Origin: Arachis hypogaea
Taxonomy: Eukaryota; Streptophyta; Magnoliopsida; Fabales; Fabaceae
Direction of reading: 5' to 3'
Length of the DNA stretch: 64,000 nt
Assembly (NCBI RefSeq): GCF_003086295.3
Contig: NC_092054.1
Span: 51,505,353-51,569,352 of the forward strand
Of this stretch, positions 44,639-56,113 are shown one piece after another. Below the pieces are notes generated by a model. The model searched no databases and had not been told where the DNA came from. It saw nothing but the letters and a program-made list of their open reading frames with translations. The position numbers and the translations under genes are program-made. Every line of letters begins with the position of its first letter. The stretch's first letter is position 1.

Positions 44639-44656
44639 TGGCGCCGTTGCCGGGGA
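44639..44656 (+). other. Primer binding site for tRNA-Asp (F unit 2)
   Basis: TGGCGCCGTTGCCGGGGA, six bases after LTR 2. Confidence 0.9.
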
Positions 44657-44837
44657 TTGGTTTTCGATTGACAATTCTCCAATTGGAAGTTAACTAGATT
44701 GAGCAATTTTTCTTTTCTTTTGTTAATAGTTTTTGTTTCAGTTTATTACTGCTAATTTCTGCAAATTTTAATTTGTTTTCTTTGCTTATTCACTTGTTAG
44801 CATACTAACCACTAGCTGTTTGTGATATTGCCTCACT

Positions 44838-46028
44838 ATGGAATTTCCACTATCTTTGGATGAGTATTGTTTGAGACTGAGCACATTGCAAAAAAGAAAG
44901 GAGTATCCATCATCTTTTGGTCAATCAAAATTCATGAGAAACTCTCCACCACCACAGAATGATTCATGTTATTATGCTCATGGTGGGTGGGAGTATCAGG
45001 AACAGGAAACGGGGTACTTCCCAGAGCCACAAAATGGTCCATGTTTTGGTGAATTTGATCACTACTCAAGTTGTGGCTGGGAAGATCAAAACCAAAGAGA
45101 TTTCACTTATTCACACCCCATTCATCAAGAGCCATCACCTCTGAATTATCCAACCTCACCTCCTAGTTTTACATATCCAAATTCTTCATCACTTGAGCAT
45201 TTCTCAGCACAAAATTCCTTCTCAAATTCATACAATTCATTTCACTATCCACAAGACTCGTTCCACTACACACAAGAGTCATACCACTACCAACACTCCA
45301 ACCAAAGACTCTATCAGCCCACACAAAACACATACTCCCAGCCACCATATCACAGCCAAGATAATCAACCTCATCAACCCAATCCGAACCAACAATTTCA
45401 AGATCAATTAAACAGGATAGAAGGAATGATTGCAACTATGGGCAGAGATGTGGCCGATTTGAAAGGCTTTAAGGAAGAAGTGATATCCAACTTACAAAAT
45501 CAAGGTGCTGCCATTCAAAAGCTAGAAGCACAAATTGGATATCTATCAAAGCAAATCCCTACCCACAATTCTTCTAGTGATACCATGGCAAACCCAAGGG
45601 AGGAATCAGAAGAACAAGAAAGGGAGAAAGTCAATCAAGGGAGATCACACTCCAATGACATAGAGAGTTGCAAAGAGGAAGGGTTCATTGAACCACAAAT
45701 TCAGGAAGCTTTTGATGAACAGGATACTCCAACTGTCCAACAACAACCAAGTTCTGAGATCAAGGATGTGAAGGCAGTAGAAACAAGCACCAAAATGAGG
45801 ATTGTGACCGAGAAACAAAGGATCATATCCATGAAGAAGAGAAGGTCGAAGAACAATCCAACTCCTGAGCCAACAAGCAAGTTCACTCAAGCCAATCACA
45901 AGGGAAAGCTTGCTGGAAAGAAGCATTCACAACAAGGGGCACTAACTAGCTCCTTTATCCACTTGAAGTCATTCCTCTTAACAAACTGGAAGAAGAGAAA
46001 GAAAGTCAGGAACAGCATGTCAAGCTAA
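44838..46028 (+). CDS. F-family Gag-C-terminal-like protein, unit 2 (396 aa)
   Basis: Predicted product identical to that of unit 1; one silent change (AGGAAG versus AGAAAG near the 3' end) is visible. Same domain layout: FGW-like motif at 79-89, coiled-coil-like 186-242, two basic clusters. It would depend on proteins from an autonomous partner. Confidence 0.65.
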   Translation: MEFPLSLDEYCLRLSTLQKRKEYPSSFGQSKFMRNSPPPQNDSCYYAHGGWEYQEQETGYFPEPQNGPCFGEFDHYSSCGWEDQNQRDFTYSHPIHQEPSPLNYPTSPPSFTYPNSSSLEHFSAQNSFSNSYNSFHYPQDSFHYTQESYHYQHSNQRLYQPTQNTYSQPPYHSQDNQPHQPNPNQQFQDQLNRIEGMIATMGRDVADLKGFKEEVISNLQNQGAAIQKLEAQIGYLSKQIPTHNSSSDTMANPREESEEQEREKVNQGRSHSNDIESCKEEGFIEPQIQEAFDEQDTPTVQQQPSSEIKDVKAVETSTKMRIVTEKQRIISMKKRRSKNNPTPEPTSKFTQANHKGKLAGKKHSQQGALTSSFIHLKSFLLTNWKKRKKVRNSMSS

Positions 46029-46047
46029 TGACGTTAAAGAAGCGCTT

Positions 46048-46065
46048 GTTGGGAGGCAACCCAAC
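46048..46065 (+). promoter_or_regulatory. Conserved post-ORF hairpin, F unit 2
   Basis: Identical to 40746-40763; GTTGGG-AGGCAA-CCCAAC, 19 bases after the stop. Confidence 0.6.
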
Positions 46066-47639
46066 CAAAGGTAGTTTTTCTTTTCTAGTTATTTCAATAA
46101 AAGAGTTAAGTAGATTTATCTGTATTGCAAGGAGCTAAGTTTGGTGTTGCACACCAAAACAATTCAAGGGTGAATGTGAGATTCTAAGTTTGGTGTTCCA
46201 CCAAAAACTTCATTAAAAGCACATTTCTACCTCAGCATGACTAGTCACTAGCTCCAACCAATCAGGGAAACTACTTAAACAATAGTTTAATTTCTAGTTC
46301 ATAGTTTCTTTTTCTAGTTCATAGTTATTTTCTTAATAAAAGCACATGAGGTTTTCTGCATATGATCCCAATTGCTGCATATGGCAAGGAACTAAGTTTC
46401 GTGTTCACACACCAATCTAAGTTCAGAGGCCTACAAACATCCATGCATGCTAACCAATTCTCAAAGTGCTTGGGGAACAAGCAACTTCTAATAGCTTTGC
46501 AGGAAGACAATCAATCTCATGGAAGGAATATACATCATCATCAAAGAGAACACCAAGGCTAGGAAGGATGATGAACAACAAAGAAGATGCTAAAAGGTTG
46601 TATTGTCACTTAATTGCTTGTACTTTGAATTGCTGATATTTGAAGTTTGCATGCACCTCTGCTTTAAGTTTGAGTCATTGCAGTTTTGTTTGTCTGTTTG
46701 TTTAATTTCAAATAAGTGATAGTCTAAGTGTCTGGATAACTTCATCTTCTTAAACAAATGCTTGCCATGCTTGTTCTGTTTCCATAAAATAAAAGAAATG
46801 TTTGAACAAAAGTAACTCAATTCCATTTGGTAAGAAATCAAATAAGATTAAGTGGTGGTATGCATGTTTGATTGAATAGTCAGCTCACTAAGAAATAAAG
46901 TTAGAATTGTCACTTTTAGTGGAAATTAGGATGCTGTCTATGGATCTTGATGAATAAATGTCTTTGGCCATGAAAAAGAAAGAAGAAGAAGAAGAAAAAG
47001 CCACTGAAAAAGGGCAACCAAAAAGCAAAAAAATTGAGAAAATAAGCTAGGCACCAATGGTTTGAACTTCTGAGACAAATGCCTGTGGTGTTTATGTATT
47101 AAGGATATGCTTGGATGAATAGGTTCTGAGGAGTGTTTCAACACTTGGTAACTTAGGTTAACTAACCCGGGATTATCAACCAAAAGTCCATTATCAAGAG
47201 CAACCTAAATACAAAACATTTAGTCACACAAAGAGGTACTGGGTACCAATGTCTCAAGAAGAAATGTGAACTAAAATGCCTGTAGTGGATATGTGTAGTG
47301 CACTGATAAGAAAAAGAAAATGCCAAAGGCTTGTGCAACACATGACACTGAGCAACAAGGAGCAAATAAGCTCAAAGAAAAAGAAAAAAAAAGAAAAGAA
47401 ACTTGCCAAGGATATGTGAATAACAAGAGGCCATAGCAGTGTTTTAGTGGAAATATAAAAAGTGACATTCTTACCTAAGAAACAATAAAGTGATGCTGCA
47501 ACAACTTTCTGCATGAACACGCCATTAATCAATGTCAATTACTTACTGATATGGCTAATGAATTTACTTTCTGTTTCATTCTTTCTTCTCAATAATTCAG
47601 AACTTGCTTGGGGACAAGCAAGGATTAAGTTTGGTGTTG
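46066..47639 (+). other. F unit 2 3' region
   Basis: Near-identical copy of 40764-42338, with one-base length differences in homopolymers. No gene. Confidence 0.6.
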
Positions 47640-49873
47640 TGATGCCAAGGCATCTTAGGCTAGTTTCACTAGCCTTTTTCTTTTATTTTTAGTTGTTTTA
47701 TGCATTTTCTTGAGCCTTAAGTAATCATTTGGGCCAAATAGTCATGCTTGTCTTAAATCATTCAACATGAAGATTTTGATGCAAATTCCATGAGTTTTTA
47801 GTTATATTACTTGAATGCTATGAATGGAAGATTTCTCATGAAATTTTGCAAGACTTTGATGCAATTGTTTGGATGATTTCAGGAAGAAGAGGCTAGGCAA
47901 GGAAGCAACAAAATCAATAAAGGAAGCTTGAATATCACATGTGGAGTTTAAGTTCCAGTTTAAGCTTAAACTGGAACTTAAACTACCAAGCCATATAATG
48001 CTGGAATTGAAGTTTAACCTCCAGTTTAACCTTAAACTGGAGGTTAAACGCCAGAAGTGAGAATCTCACCAGGGGAGCATTTCCACGTTTAACCTCCAGT
48101 TTAACCTTAAACTGGAGGTTAAACGCCAGAAGTAAGAAAGGCACCAGGAGCATTCCACGTTTAAGCTCCAGTTTAACCTTAAACTGGAGCTTAAACGTGT
48201 TCGACTATTTTTCTCCTCCAGGGTTGCTTTCTCATTTCCACGTTTAAGCTTCAGTTTAACCTTAAACTGAAGCTTAAACGTGCTCGAGCTTGTGCCTCCA
48301 GGGAGTGCCAGCGTTTAAGCTCCAGTTTAAGCTTAAACTGGAGCTTAAACGTGTTATATGGAACAGCTTGACCATGCCTTCTTCAAACATAAATAACTTG
48401 AGCTACAAAACTCCAAATGAGGTGATTCAAAATGCATTGGAAAGAAGACATCTAGAGCTTTCCAAGCATATATGGCATGCATGGTGGATACTAAAAATTG
48501 AGGGAGAAAACAGCCCCGTAATGTGCATAGAAGAGCATAGTACCAACATGCAATCAGGCCAGCTGACCTCTTCACCTTCCATGGAGTATAACTCGAGTTG
48601 TAAAACTCCAAATGAGGTGCTTCCAGTTGCGTTAGAAAGCTGACATCCATAGCTTTCCAACGAGGTATAATAGTCTATATTTGGCATCAAATTGGTAAGG
48701 TTGACAAGAGAACAAAGTGACGACTCAAGAAAGGGGGGTGCAACGTTTGAGTGTAGTTTAATGGATCATTATCCTTTTTGGATCAATTATGTCACTCTAC
48801 CCTTCAAGCAAGCAAGGCCCATCAACAACACCAAATCAAGGCCACAAGAATCATCTAGAATAGTTTATTTTCATTTGATTGTAATTTGCTTTGAATTTCA
48901 TTTTCATTTTGTAATTTAGGGAGCCTATTTAAAGGCCTTAGTTTCTGCATTTAAAAAGGAGGGGGGATTGAGGGGGAATCCAGCCCCTGAGGGGGAAGTT
49001 TGGACACACGGAGAACTTTGGATCATTTTCTTTTAGTTTTGTAATTGAATTCAGAGCTATGACTCACTAAACCCCTTTCATTGGGTTAGGGAGCTCTATT
49101 GTAATTCAATGAATCAATAATAGTTTTATCTTCTTCTTCAATCTTTTCTCTTGAATTTTGTTAGAAAGCTTCTCGATCTAATTCCATTGGGTAGTTGTCT
49201 TGGGAAAGAAACTACCCATAATTAGAATCCTTCGGAACCTTGGGAAAGGAATGGAGGATTCATGCTAGAGAAGCTTTCTCACAGTGAATTGGATTGGGGT
49301 TTGGATGGATATTGTGACATGTAATCCTACCAAATTGTGGTTCATGAAACTGTGTGGTATAATCAGTGATCGAGCATCATCTCTTCTTATGAACATTTAA
49401 ACCAAGGGATTGGGAATTTGTTTGTTTTTAGAGAGAATTGGTGAGCCAAGGGATTGGGATCCAATCATATAAGATTGCCAAGCAAAATTCAATGAACGCA
49501 TTGGTTGAGGAAGAGATAAACATGTTTTGATTCGGAGATCTCAATATCTCCTATAACCCAATGAATTCCCCATTTCTGATTTCCACTTTCTCTTTACATT
49601 CTGCAACTCAATTTATGCAATCACCCCCATTCCCTTTTAATTTCAGCAATTTAGCTTCTGCTCTTTAATTCATGCAATTTAAGATTCCGCCATTTAAATT
49701 TCTTGTCATTTACGTTTCCCGCCAAATTTACATTCCGCAATTCTCATCTAAATCTTGATTCCGCTCAACTAGAACACACTTCTAATCCGAATTGCTCACT
49801 CAACAATCCTTGTGGGATTCACCTCACTCTTGTGAGTTTTACTTGACGATAACCGGTGCACTTGCCGGAATTT
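47640..49873 (+). repeat. F-family LTR 3, cut by the assembly gap
   Basis: Begins TGATGCCAAGGCATC and matches LTR 1 and 2 until about 49800. The last 75 bases carry about five small deletions not seen in the other copies. The LTR end and flank are missing. Confidence 0.85.
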
Positions 49874-50873
49874 NNNNNNNNNNNNNNNNNNNNNNNNNNN
49901 NNNNNNNNNNNNNNNNNNNNNNNNNNNNNNNNNNNNNNNNNNNNNNNNNNNNNNNNNNNNNNNNNNNNNNNNNNNNNNNNNNNNNNNNNNNNNNNNNNNN
50001 NNNNNNNNNNNNNNNNNNNNNNNNNNNNNNNNNNNNNNNNNNNNNNNNNNNNNNNNNNNNNNNNNNNNNNNNNNNNNNNNNNNNNNNNNNNNNNNNNNNN
50101 NNNNNNNNNNNNNNNNNNNNNNNNNNNNNNNNNNNNNNNNNNNNNNNNNNNNNNNNNNNNNNNNNNNNNNNNNNNNNNNNNNNNNNNNNNNNNNNNNNNN
50201 NNNNNNNNNNNNNNNNNNNNNNNNNNNNNNNNNNNNNNNNNNNNNNNNNNNNNNNNNNNNNNNNNNNNNNNNNNNNNNNNNNNNNNNNNNNNNNNNNNNN
50301 NNNNNNNNNNNNNNNNNNNNNNNNNNNNNNNNNNNNNNNNNNNNNNNNNNNNNNNNNNNNNNNNNNNNNNNNNNNNNNNNNNNNNNNNNNNNNNNNNNNN
50401 NNNNNNNNNNNNNNNNNNNNNNNNNNNNNNNNNNNNNNNNNNNNNNNNNNNNNNNNNNNNNNNNNNNNNNNNNNNNNNNNNNNNNNNNNNNNNNNNNNNN
50501 NNNNNNNNNNNNNNNNNNNNNNNNNNNNNNNNNNNNNNNNNNNNNNNNNNNNNNNNNNNNNNNNNNNNNNNNNNNNNNNNNNNNNNNNNNNNNNNNNNNN
50601 NNNNNNNNNNNNNNNNNNNNNNNNNNNNNNNNNNNNNNNNNNNNNNNNNNNNNNNNNNNNNNNNNNNNNNNNNNNNNNNNNNNNNNNNNNNNNNNNNNNN
50701 NNNNNNNNNNNNNNNNNNNNNNNNNNNNNNNNNNNNNNNNNNNNNNNNNNNNNNNNNNNNNNNNNNNNNNNNNNNNNNNNNNNNNNNNNNNNNNNNNNNN
50801 NNNNNNNNNNNNNNNNNNNNNNNNNNNNNNNNNNNNNNNNNNNNNNNNNNNNNNNNNNNNNNNNNNNNNNNNN
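49874..50873. other. Assembly gap, 1000 N
   Basis: Exactly 1000 Ns, which looks like a placeholder, so the true length is unknown. It hides the end of F LTR 3, any more F units, the right target duplication of the array, and the primer site and start of the element A 5' LTR. Confidence 0.99.
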
Positions 50874-51722
50874 AAAAAATTAAAAATTCAGGATAATATG
50901 TTTTCAAATTATTGTTCAAGTAAAGAGCTTTTCCAAGTTTTACAAGAACTCAAATAGAACATGGTCATACTTCCGTTCCACCCGAATTCATAAAATAAAG
51001 AACGAAAACAATTATTGAAATATAAATCAAAACATGTATTAAAATAGAAAAATAATATTATCAATCCATACAATAGACAGAGCTCCTAACCTTAACAATG
51101 GAGGATTAGTTGCTTATGGAATATGAAAATGTAAATTTGTATGGAATAATGTTGTGGAATATGTTGTTCTGGAACCACCCTATTGGGATTCCTTTTATAA
51201 CTAATCCTAATAATTTAAAAATCAAATTTCTAAAATTAAAATTAAAATAATATCTTTTCCTAAAATAAGATTTGAATTTAAATTCGAATAATTAACAAGT
51301 CTTCAGCTGATTGGTGGGACCACTTGATTTGTCCATTCTGCAGCTTCTAATCTGTGATTTCTGGGCTAAGAACTGGCTCAAAACGGCCCAGAAATCGCCT
51401 TTAGCATTTTTCTACATTTTCTGCACGTGGCGCATGTGACGCGTTTGCGTCAGGCACGCGATCGCGTCATTGCGATTTCCTCCATTTCGCGCGGTCGCGT
51501 TAGCCATGCGTCCGCGTCGGTATTCACTGGTTATCTCTTTGACTTCTTCTCTTTCTCTGCAGAAACTCCATCAAATTCTGCCAAATGCTACCTAAAATAA
51601 ACGGTATTGTACAAAACTCAAAATAGCATCCATAGTGGCTAAAATATAATTAATTCTTAATTAAATTCAACAATTTAGATGCAAATTCACTAGGAAAAGA
51701 TAGACAAGATGCTCACGCATCA
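50874..51722 (-). repeat. Element A 5' LTR, gap-truncated (849 bp visible)
   Basis: Matches 12131-13017, including the private GGAATATGAAAATG segment, and ends at CGCATCA followed by CATCC. Relative to the 3' LTR it lacks one dyad pair (about 51436-51440). TATAAAAG at 51199-51192. Confidence 0.85.
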
Positions 51723-51727
51723 CATCC
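51723..51727. repeat. Target-site duplication CATCC (right copy)
   Basis: Matches 11610-11614 and marks the right end of the 40-kb insertion. Confidence 0.9.
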
Positions 51728-54700
51728 TTGTGTCCTGACCGCCGGGAGTGGTTCTGCGACTTCCGGGATCACCGCCGGAGCTCCGGGCTGAGCTTCTGCC
51801 ACTTGAGACCCTGCTGCCGTCGCCAGAAAAGTTTGCCAGTAAGGGTTTTAATTGAGGTTTCTGCCTTTTTGGATTTCGAGAAGGTTTAATGCTGCATGGT
51901 TTTTATAGTTGATCCACCGGAGCTTCTGGCTACCGCCGAAGCTGTTGCCGGGCCTGTTCGAAATCACAACTGCTTCGTTTCGCTAGTTCAGTAAGTATTT
52001 ATGTTTCAGAAAGCCACGTGTTAGTATTCTGTTTTGTTCGGTTAATGACTATGAGTTTTGATAACATGGGGTTGAGTTCTGATTATTGTATGTTGCGATT
52101 AGTGTTGCTATGGTTATTGCGAAAGTGGCTGGGAGCTGAGGTCTTGGTTGCCGTCAGTTTGGGTTGAGGCGGAAAGGACTCTGTGAGACGTTTGGGTTAT
52201 GGAATTTATGTTTTGAGGTAGGGCGCTTTCCAAAAACTATATTCTTATATATTGGAATTATTACATAAGGATACTGATGTGAGAGAATGTGTATTTGGTG
52301 ATTGTATCGGCCTTATGTATGGCTGGATTTACCTTGGTTGATTATGAACGTCTGTTGGTTGAATTGTTGTGTAGTTTTGTGAAACGAAATGCTTTTCAAG
52401 TTGATTCTTTTAAAGCTTTGAGATCGAGTTTAATCCGTTGAGAATTAAATTGAGTTAATTTTATTAAGAATGTGAAAAATAGAATCCACTCTTGAATTCA
52501 GCCTGGCTTGCTTTAAATGATCTGGTTTTTGATGAATGATTGTTACTGAATCGTTTCTTTGAAACTTTAGAAATAAGTTTATTCGGCTGATAATGATTTG
52601 ATTTTTGAAACGGTTTTCTTAAAATATGGTATTGAGATTAACTGTTGGATTTTGGCTTGCCTTTGAATTGATTTTAGATTCTGGGCTGTTGGAAAAAGAT
52701 GTGGAATGGTTTTGTTGGGACCCGGACCGGGTGGCAAAGTCCAAGTTTTAGGGAAGATGCTGCCAAAATTTCTATAAAATCCGAGTCTTTATTGAAATGT
52801 TGTCTGGGAAAAAATGATGAGCTGAAGGCTTCTACTATTTTAGTTGAAATATCAAGAAAAGGATGATTCATGCTTTTGAAATGAATTATTAAAGAGGGAA
52901 TTGTGATTTAGTCTTGTTTCTTAAGAAAGGCATTGTATCTTTTTCAGGAGAAAGTTATTTAGATGAAACTTATGTTTTAAAGTTGTTTTAAATGTGACAA
53001 GGGCAATGCCTTTGAATTTGACTTGAGAGTTTCAATTAGAAGATTTTCAATGATGTTGAAAGAACCTAAATGTCTATTGACAAGTTTCATTTTGAAATGT
53101 TTTGGGAAAGGTTTTAAGTACTCTTTGAACTCTGAATTCTTGCAAGACTAAAACAATTTTGAACAGTTGAAATGTTCTAGAATTTATCATGGGGGTTGAA
53201 GTTGCTTTTGCCTAAGTAAAGGAAACGGCTTGAAAGAAGTAAATGATTACGTGACTCGGTTTGGCTTAGATCCTATTTTATTACTCAAATCGAAAAGCCA
53301 AGGTTTTAATGATTTTAAATGAATTTGGCAAAATGAGTAAAGCTATTCTCCCCTAAGGGCTTGGGACCTTGCCGAGAAACTTTGTTATAAAATCCCATTA
53401 TTGGATGGATGATTTTGAATGTTTCAAAATGAATCTTTAACTTTCCATGGTTATAGAAGTTTTGAAAAGAGGATGCCGAGAGTGGCATGGTTTTAAAAGG
53501 GGAATTGACCTTGAGTAAAAGTGGCTTATGAGCCTGAGATGATTTGAGAAATGAGATCTTTCAAGCCAAGGCTGAAAAGAGTTGAAACTTGATTTCAAAG
53601 TGAAATGATTTAGGAAAAAGTGATTTATGGCTTAAATGCCGATTTTATGAATTGATGATGTTGAATGTGGAAGTGATGTTTTGTTGTGAGCCAGAATGGC
53701 TGTGTATGATCATAAATATTGGTTGGTTCTGGGTTGAACCGTGAGCCGGAATGGCTGTGTATGATATGAATATTGGCTGGTTCTGGACTAAACCGTGAGC
53801 CGGATGGCTGAGATGGATGTTGATCCATGGATGAGATTGAATGCATGTATATACTAAATCATTGATAAATGTGAATGTTGCAGTTCCACTATCGGAGATA
53901 AGAGTTTCCCTGGGAGGGTGGCCGGGCACTGTGAAAGCCCCGGATGAGCTCACCCCCATAAATATTCACCAGTGAGGGTGATGGATATGGATCATGATTA
54001 TGATCAAGTTTATATTGAGTATAACTCGAGTTAGGGAGACACGACAGAGGGACAGTCCAATGATTAGCTACCAGGACTTGTCGGGTTGGCTCTATAGCCG
54101 ACAGATGATATCATCAGCCACTAGGAACAGGCATGCATCATATGCATTTATGTGACATTGTTTGGGTGTGCATATTGTACTTGGTTTGCCTTTGTGACTA
54201 TTTGAGATTATCTGCTACTTGCTCTACTTGCTGTAACTGTTTGTTTGTACTTGAACCTCCTATCTGTGTTTGCAACTGAGACTCTGTTGGATTGTGGTGA
54301 TTGGTTGTTGTTGGATTGTTTGGGCCTAGGGCCGTGGTTGAAATGAGATAGACCGATGGTTGGTTTCGGTTTTGTGTTTCTGATTTGGAATAGTATGGAA
54401 GGCTATTTTTGGTTTAGCATAGATAAATCTTTTGAAAGGCTTTCGAAATATTGTTTTAAATGAACAGTTTCCTCTTTCAGAAAAGGATTTCAGATTTTCT
54501 CTTTTACTGTAAACCGTTATCTTTGAAAAGAGGCATAAGTCAGTTATTAATCACTGGTACGGTTTATCTTCACGTATCCTATTACAGTAATTCCCAAAAA
54601 CCCTCTACTGAGAACCCTTTCGAGGATGATGTTCTCACCCCCTTACATTTTTCCCCTTTCAGGATATGGATGCAGAAGTCACGAAGAGTTTATTTATTGT

Positions 54701-55001
54701 ACCTTTGCCTTTATCTTGATATATTCTGTAAGAGGGATAGGAATTGTTTTGGTTAATGCTTGTAATGTTATTCATATATATTTATGTATTTATATGGATG
54801 TACTCTTTATGAGTTTCTGTAAGTTGTATGGTATGTATAGATGTACGTTGTATAGCGAAAGTATTTTTGGGAACGGTATTGCGGTTTAGAGTTTTAAACA
54901 GGCTCATATTTTAGTATTAAATAATATAAGTGTCGTCGTAATGTCCGAGCTATTAGAGTCGCGCAGTCAGAAGCATGAGCTTTGGTAGTTAGGGTGTTAC
55001 A
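51728..55001 (+). repeat. LARD 3' LTR, second part
   Basis: Continues the 5' LTR from about 4187 to its end GTTACA. It has a 67-bp loss at about 53917 and a 39-bp loss at about 54695 relative to the 5' LTR. Together with 10504-11614 the LTR is about 4385 bp. Confidence 0.85.
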
Positions 55002-56113
55002 CCTTGTGCTAAATTGTTAATACGAAAGGGTCCGCCTAATTGATAGCCTGAGATTGCTAATGCGGGAATGTTCGCCTAACTGATAGCCTATTTCTACTGA
55101 GATGCCAATATATCCTAACTAACATACCCATGATGATAATTGTGCCTGACTAATACGGTAAAGAAACCATATTCGGGGTTCGCCCTGGGTAACGTCGGGT
55201 TGCGGGTAGACAACTGACCCGTGAGCTCATGGCCTGCTTAGGACAGACATGCATCATATTATTTGCACACTTGCATTTGATTCTGGTTGTTTATTCAATT
55301 TTGTTGTGATTGTATTATTTGCCTTGGGGACTTGCTTGTGTGCTTAATTAGATATTTTATTGATGTTGCAAGGTTAATAATGTATTGATGAATGCTGCTT
55401 GTGAGTGATGAACTGTTAACGTGACAGAGACTTAGTTTAAGTAGTGTTATTTAAAGAAAGGACTTTAAACGATTTTAAGTAAGACCTAAGAAAAGTTTTA
55501 AGGATTTAATAGAGAAAACTGTTTTTGGGACGTGAATTAACTATTTGTATTTTATTCTATATCCTTGCGGCATTCATTTATCCTAATGAGAACCTGCGAG
55601 GACGACATTCTCACCCCCTACAGATTTTTCCTTTTAGCAACAGCTTCAGGAATCCTTAGCGTCTAGCCGCGACTGAACATCAGAGCTTTATGTACATATG
55701 TATCCATATCTCCTGTATTTGATGTAGTCTTTAGTTTTCCCGACCTATTTATTGTCCTTGAATTTCAAAGGGGTAGGGCTTGTGTTTGAGAGTCTTGGAA
55801 TGAGATTATATATATACTGCTATGTGAATAAACATATTTTTTTATTAAGAGGTTTCAAGTAAAGACTTTTCATTTTCTTGATTAAAATTCCATCTCGTAT
55901 TCGCGAAGGCTCAATATTAAATAAAGATAGTATAAGATAAAAAGGGTTAAAGGTAAGTAACGAGTAAATCCCATAGTGGTCCCTGAGATTGACGCCATGC
56001 ACCAAAATCGTCCATGAGATTCCAATTGTACCAATTATGTCCCTGAGATTCGAAAAATTACACCATAGTAGTCTAACGATCGGTTTTTCTATCGGTAAAG
56101 AAATGCAAAAATA
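55002..56113. other. Diverged LTR-like repeat and unassigned sequence
   Basis: 55010-55100 holds a roughly 45-bp repeat (GCTAATGCG, CGCCTAACTGATAGCC). 55240-55640 resembles the 3' half of the LARD LTR (GACATGCATCATAT, GAGGACGACATTCTCACCCCC), so it is likely an older, related LTR. 55970-56080 has three GTCC(A/C)TGAGATT repeats of unknown origin. No gene. Confidence 0.45.

Larger units (their letters stand above)
37036..49873 (+). mobile_element. F-family tandem array: LTR-internal-LTR-internal-LTR
   Basis: Three LTRs begin at 37036, 42339 and 47640 (period 5303 and 5301 bp) with two nearly identical internal regions between them. Only a handful of single-base differences separate the copies, including two intact gag-like ORFs. 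The array is non-autonomous and has no protease or pol. The third LTR runs into the N gap before its end. Confidence 0.85.
11615..51722 (-). mobile_element. Athila-type Ty3/gypsy element A with later nested insertions
   Basis: A minus-strand element whose 3' LTR is 11615-13017 and 5' LTR ends at 51722. Both LTRs share a private segment absent from neighbouring LTRs (the GGAATATGAAAATG... stretch at 12363 and 51117), so they are true partners. Coding order on the minus strand is gag, protease, RT-RNase H, integrase (22670 to 15146). No env-like gene is seen between integrase and the 3' LTR. A solo LTR sits at 17976-20137. Everything from about 22888 to the gap separates the leader of A from its 5' LTR, and the primer site of A is hidden in the gap. 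All ORFs carry stops, so A is dead. Confidence 0.8.
3024..55001 (+). mobile_element. LARD-like LTR retrotransposon, interrupted by a 40-kb insertion
   Basis: Two long direct repeats both start TGTAAGACCCAGAAC and end GGTGTTACA. The first is 3024-7570; the second starts at 10504, is interrupted at 11614, and resumes at 51728 to 55001. The internal region is only about 2.9 kb, starts with a tRNA-iMet primer site and ends with a purine-rich tract before the second LTR, and carries no recognisable gag or pol. LTRs of about 4.5 kb with a short non-coding interior match the LARD class. Flanking pentamers are CTTTG (3019-3023) and CCTTG (55002-55006), a target duplication with one mismatch. The primer site and terminal style suggest mobilisation by a Tekay/Del-type chromovirus, which is inference. 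Confidence 0.75.

Noticed and set aside
49792..50919. Long open frames across the gap
   Set aside because: They consist almost entirely of Ns.
55970..56080. Possible MITE with GTCCCTGAGATT repeats
   Set aside because: Repeats are visible, but I could not find paired terminal inverted repeats or a target duplication.
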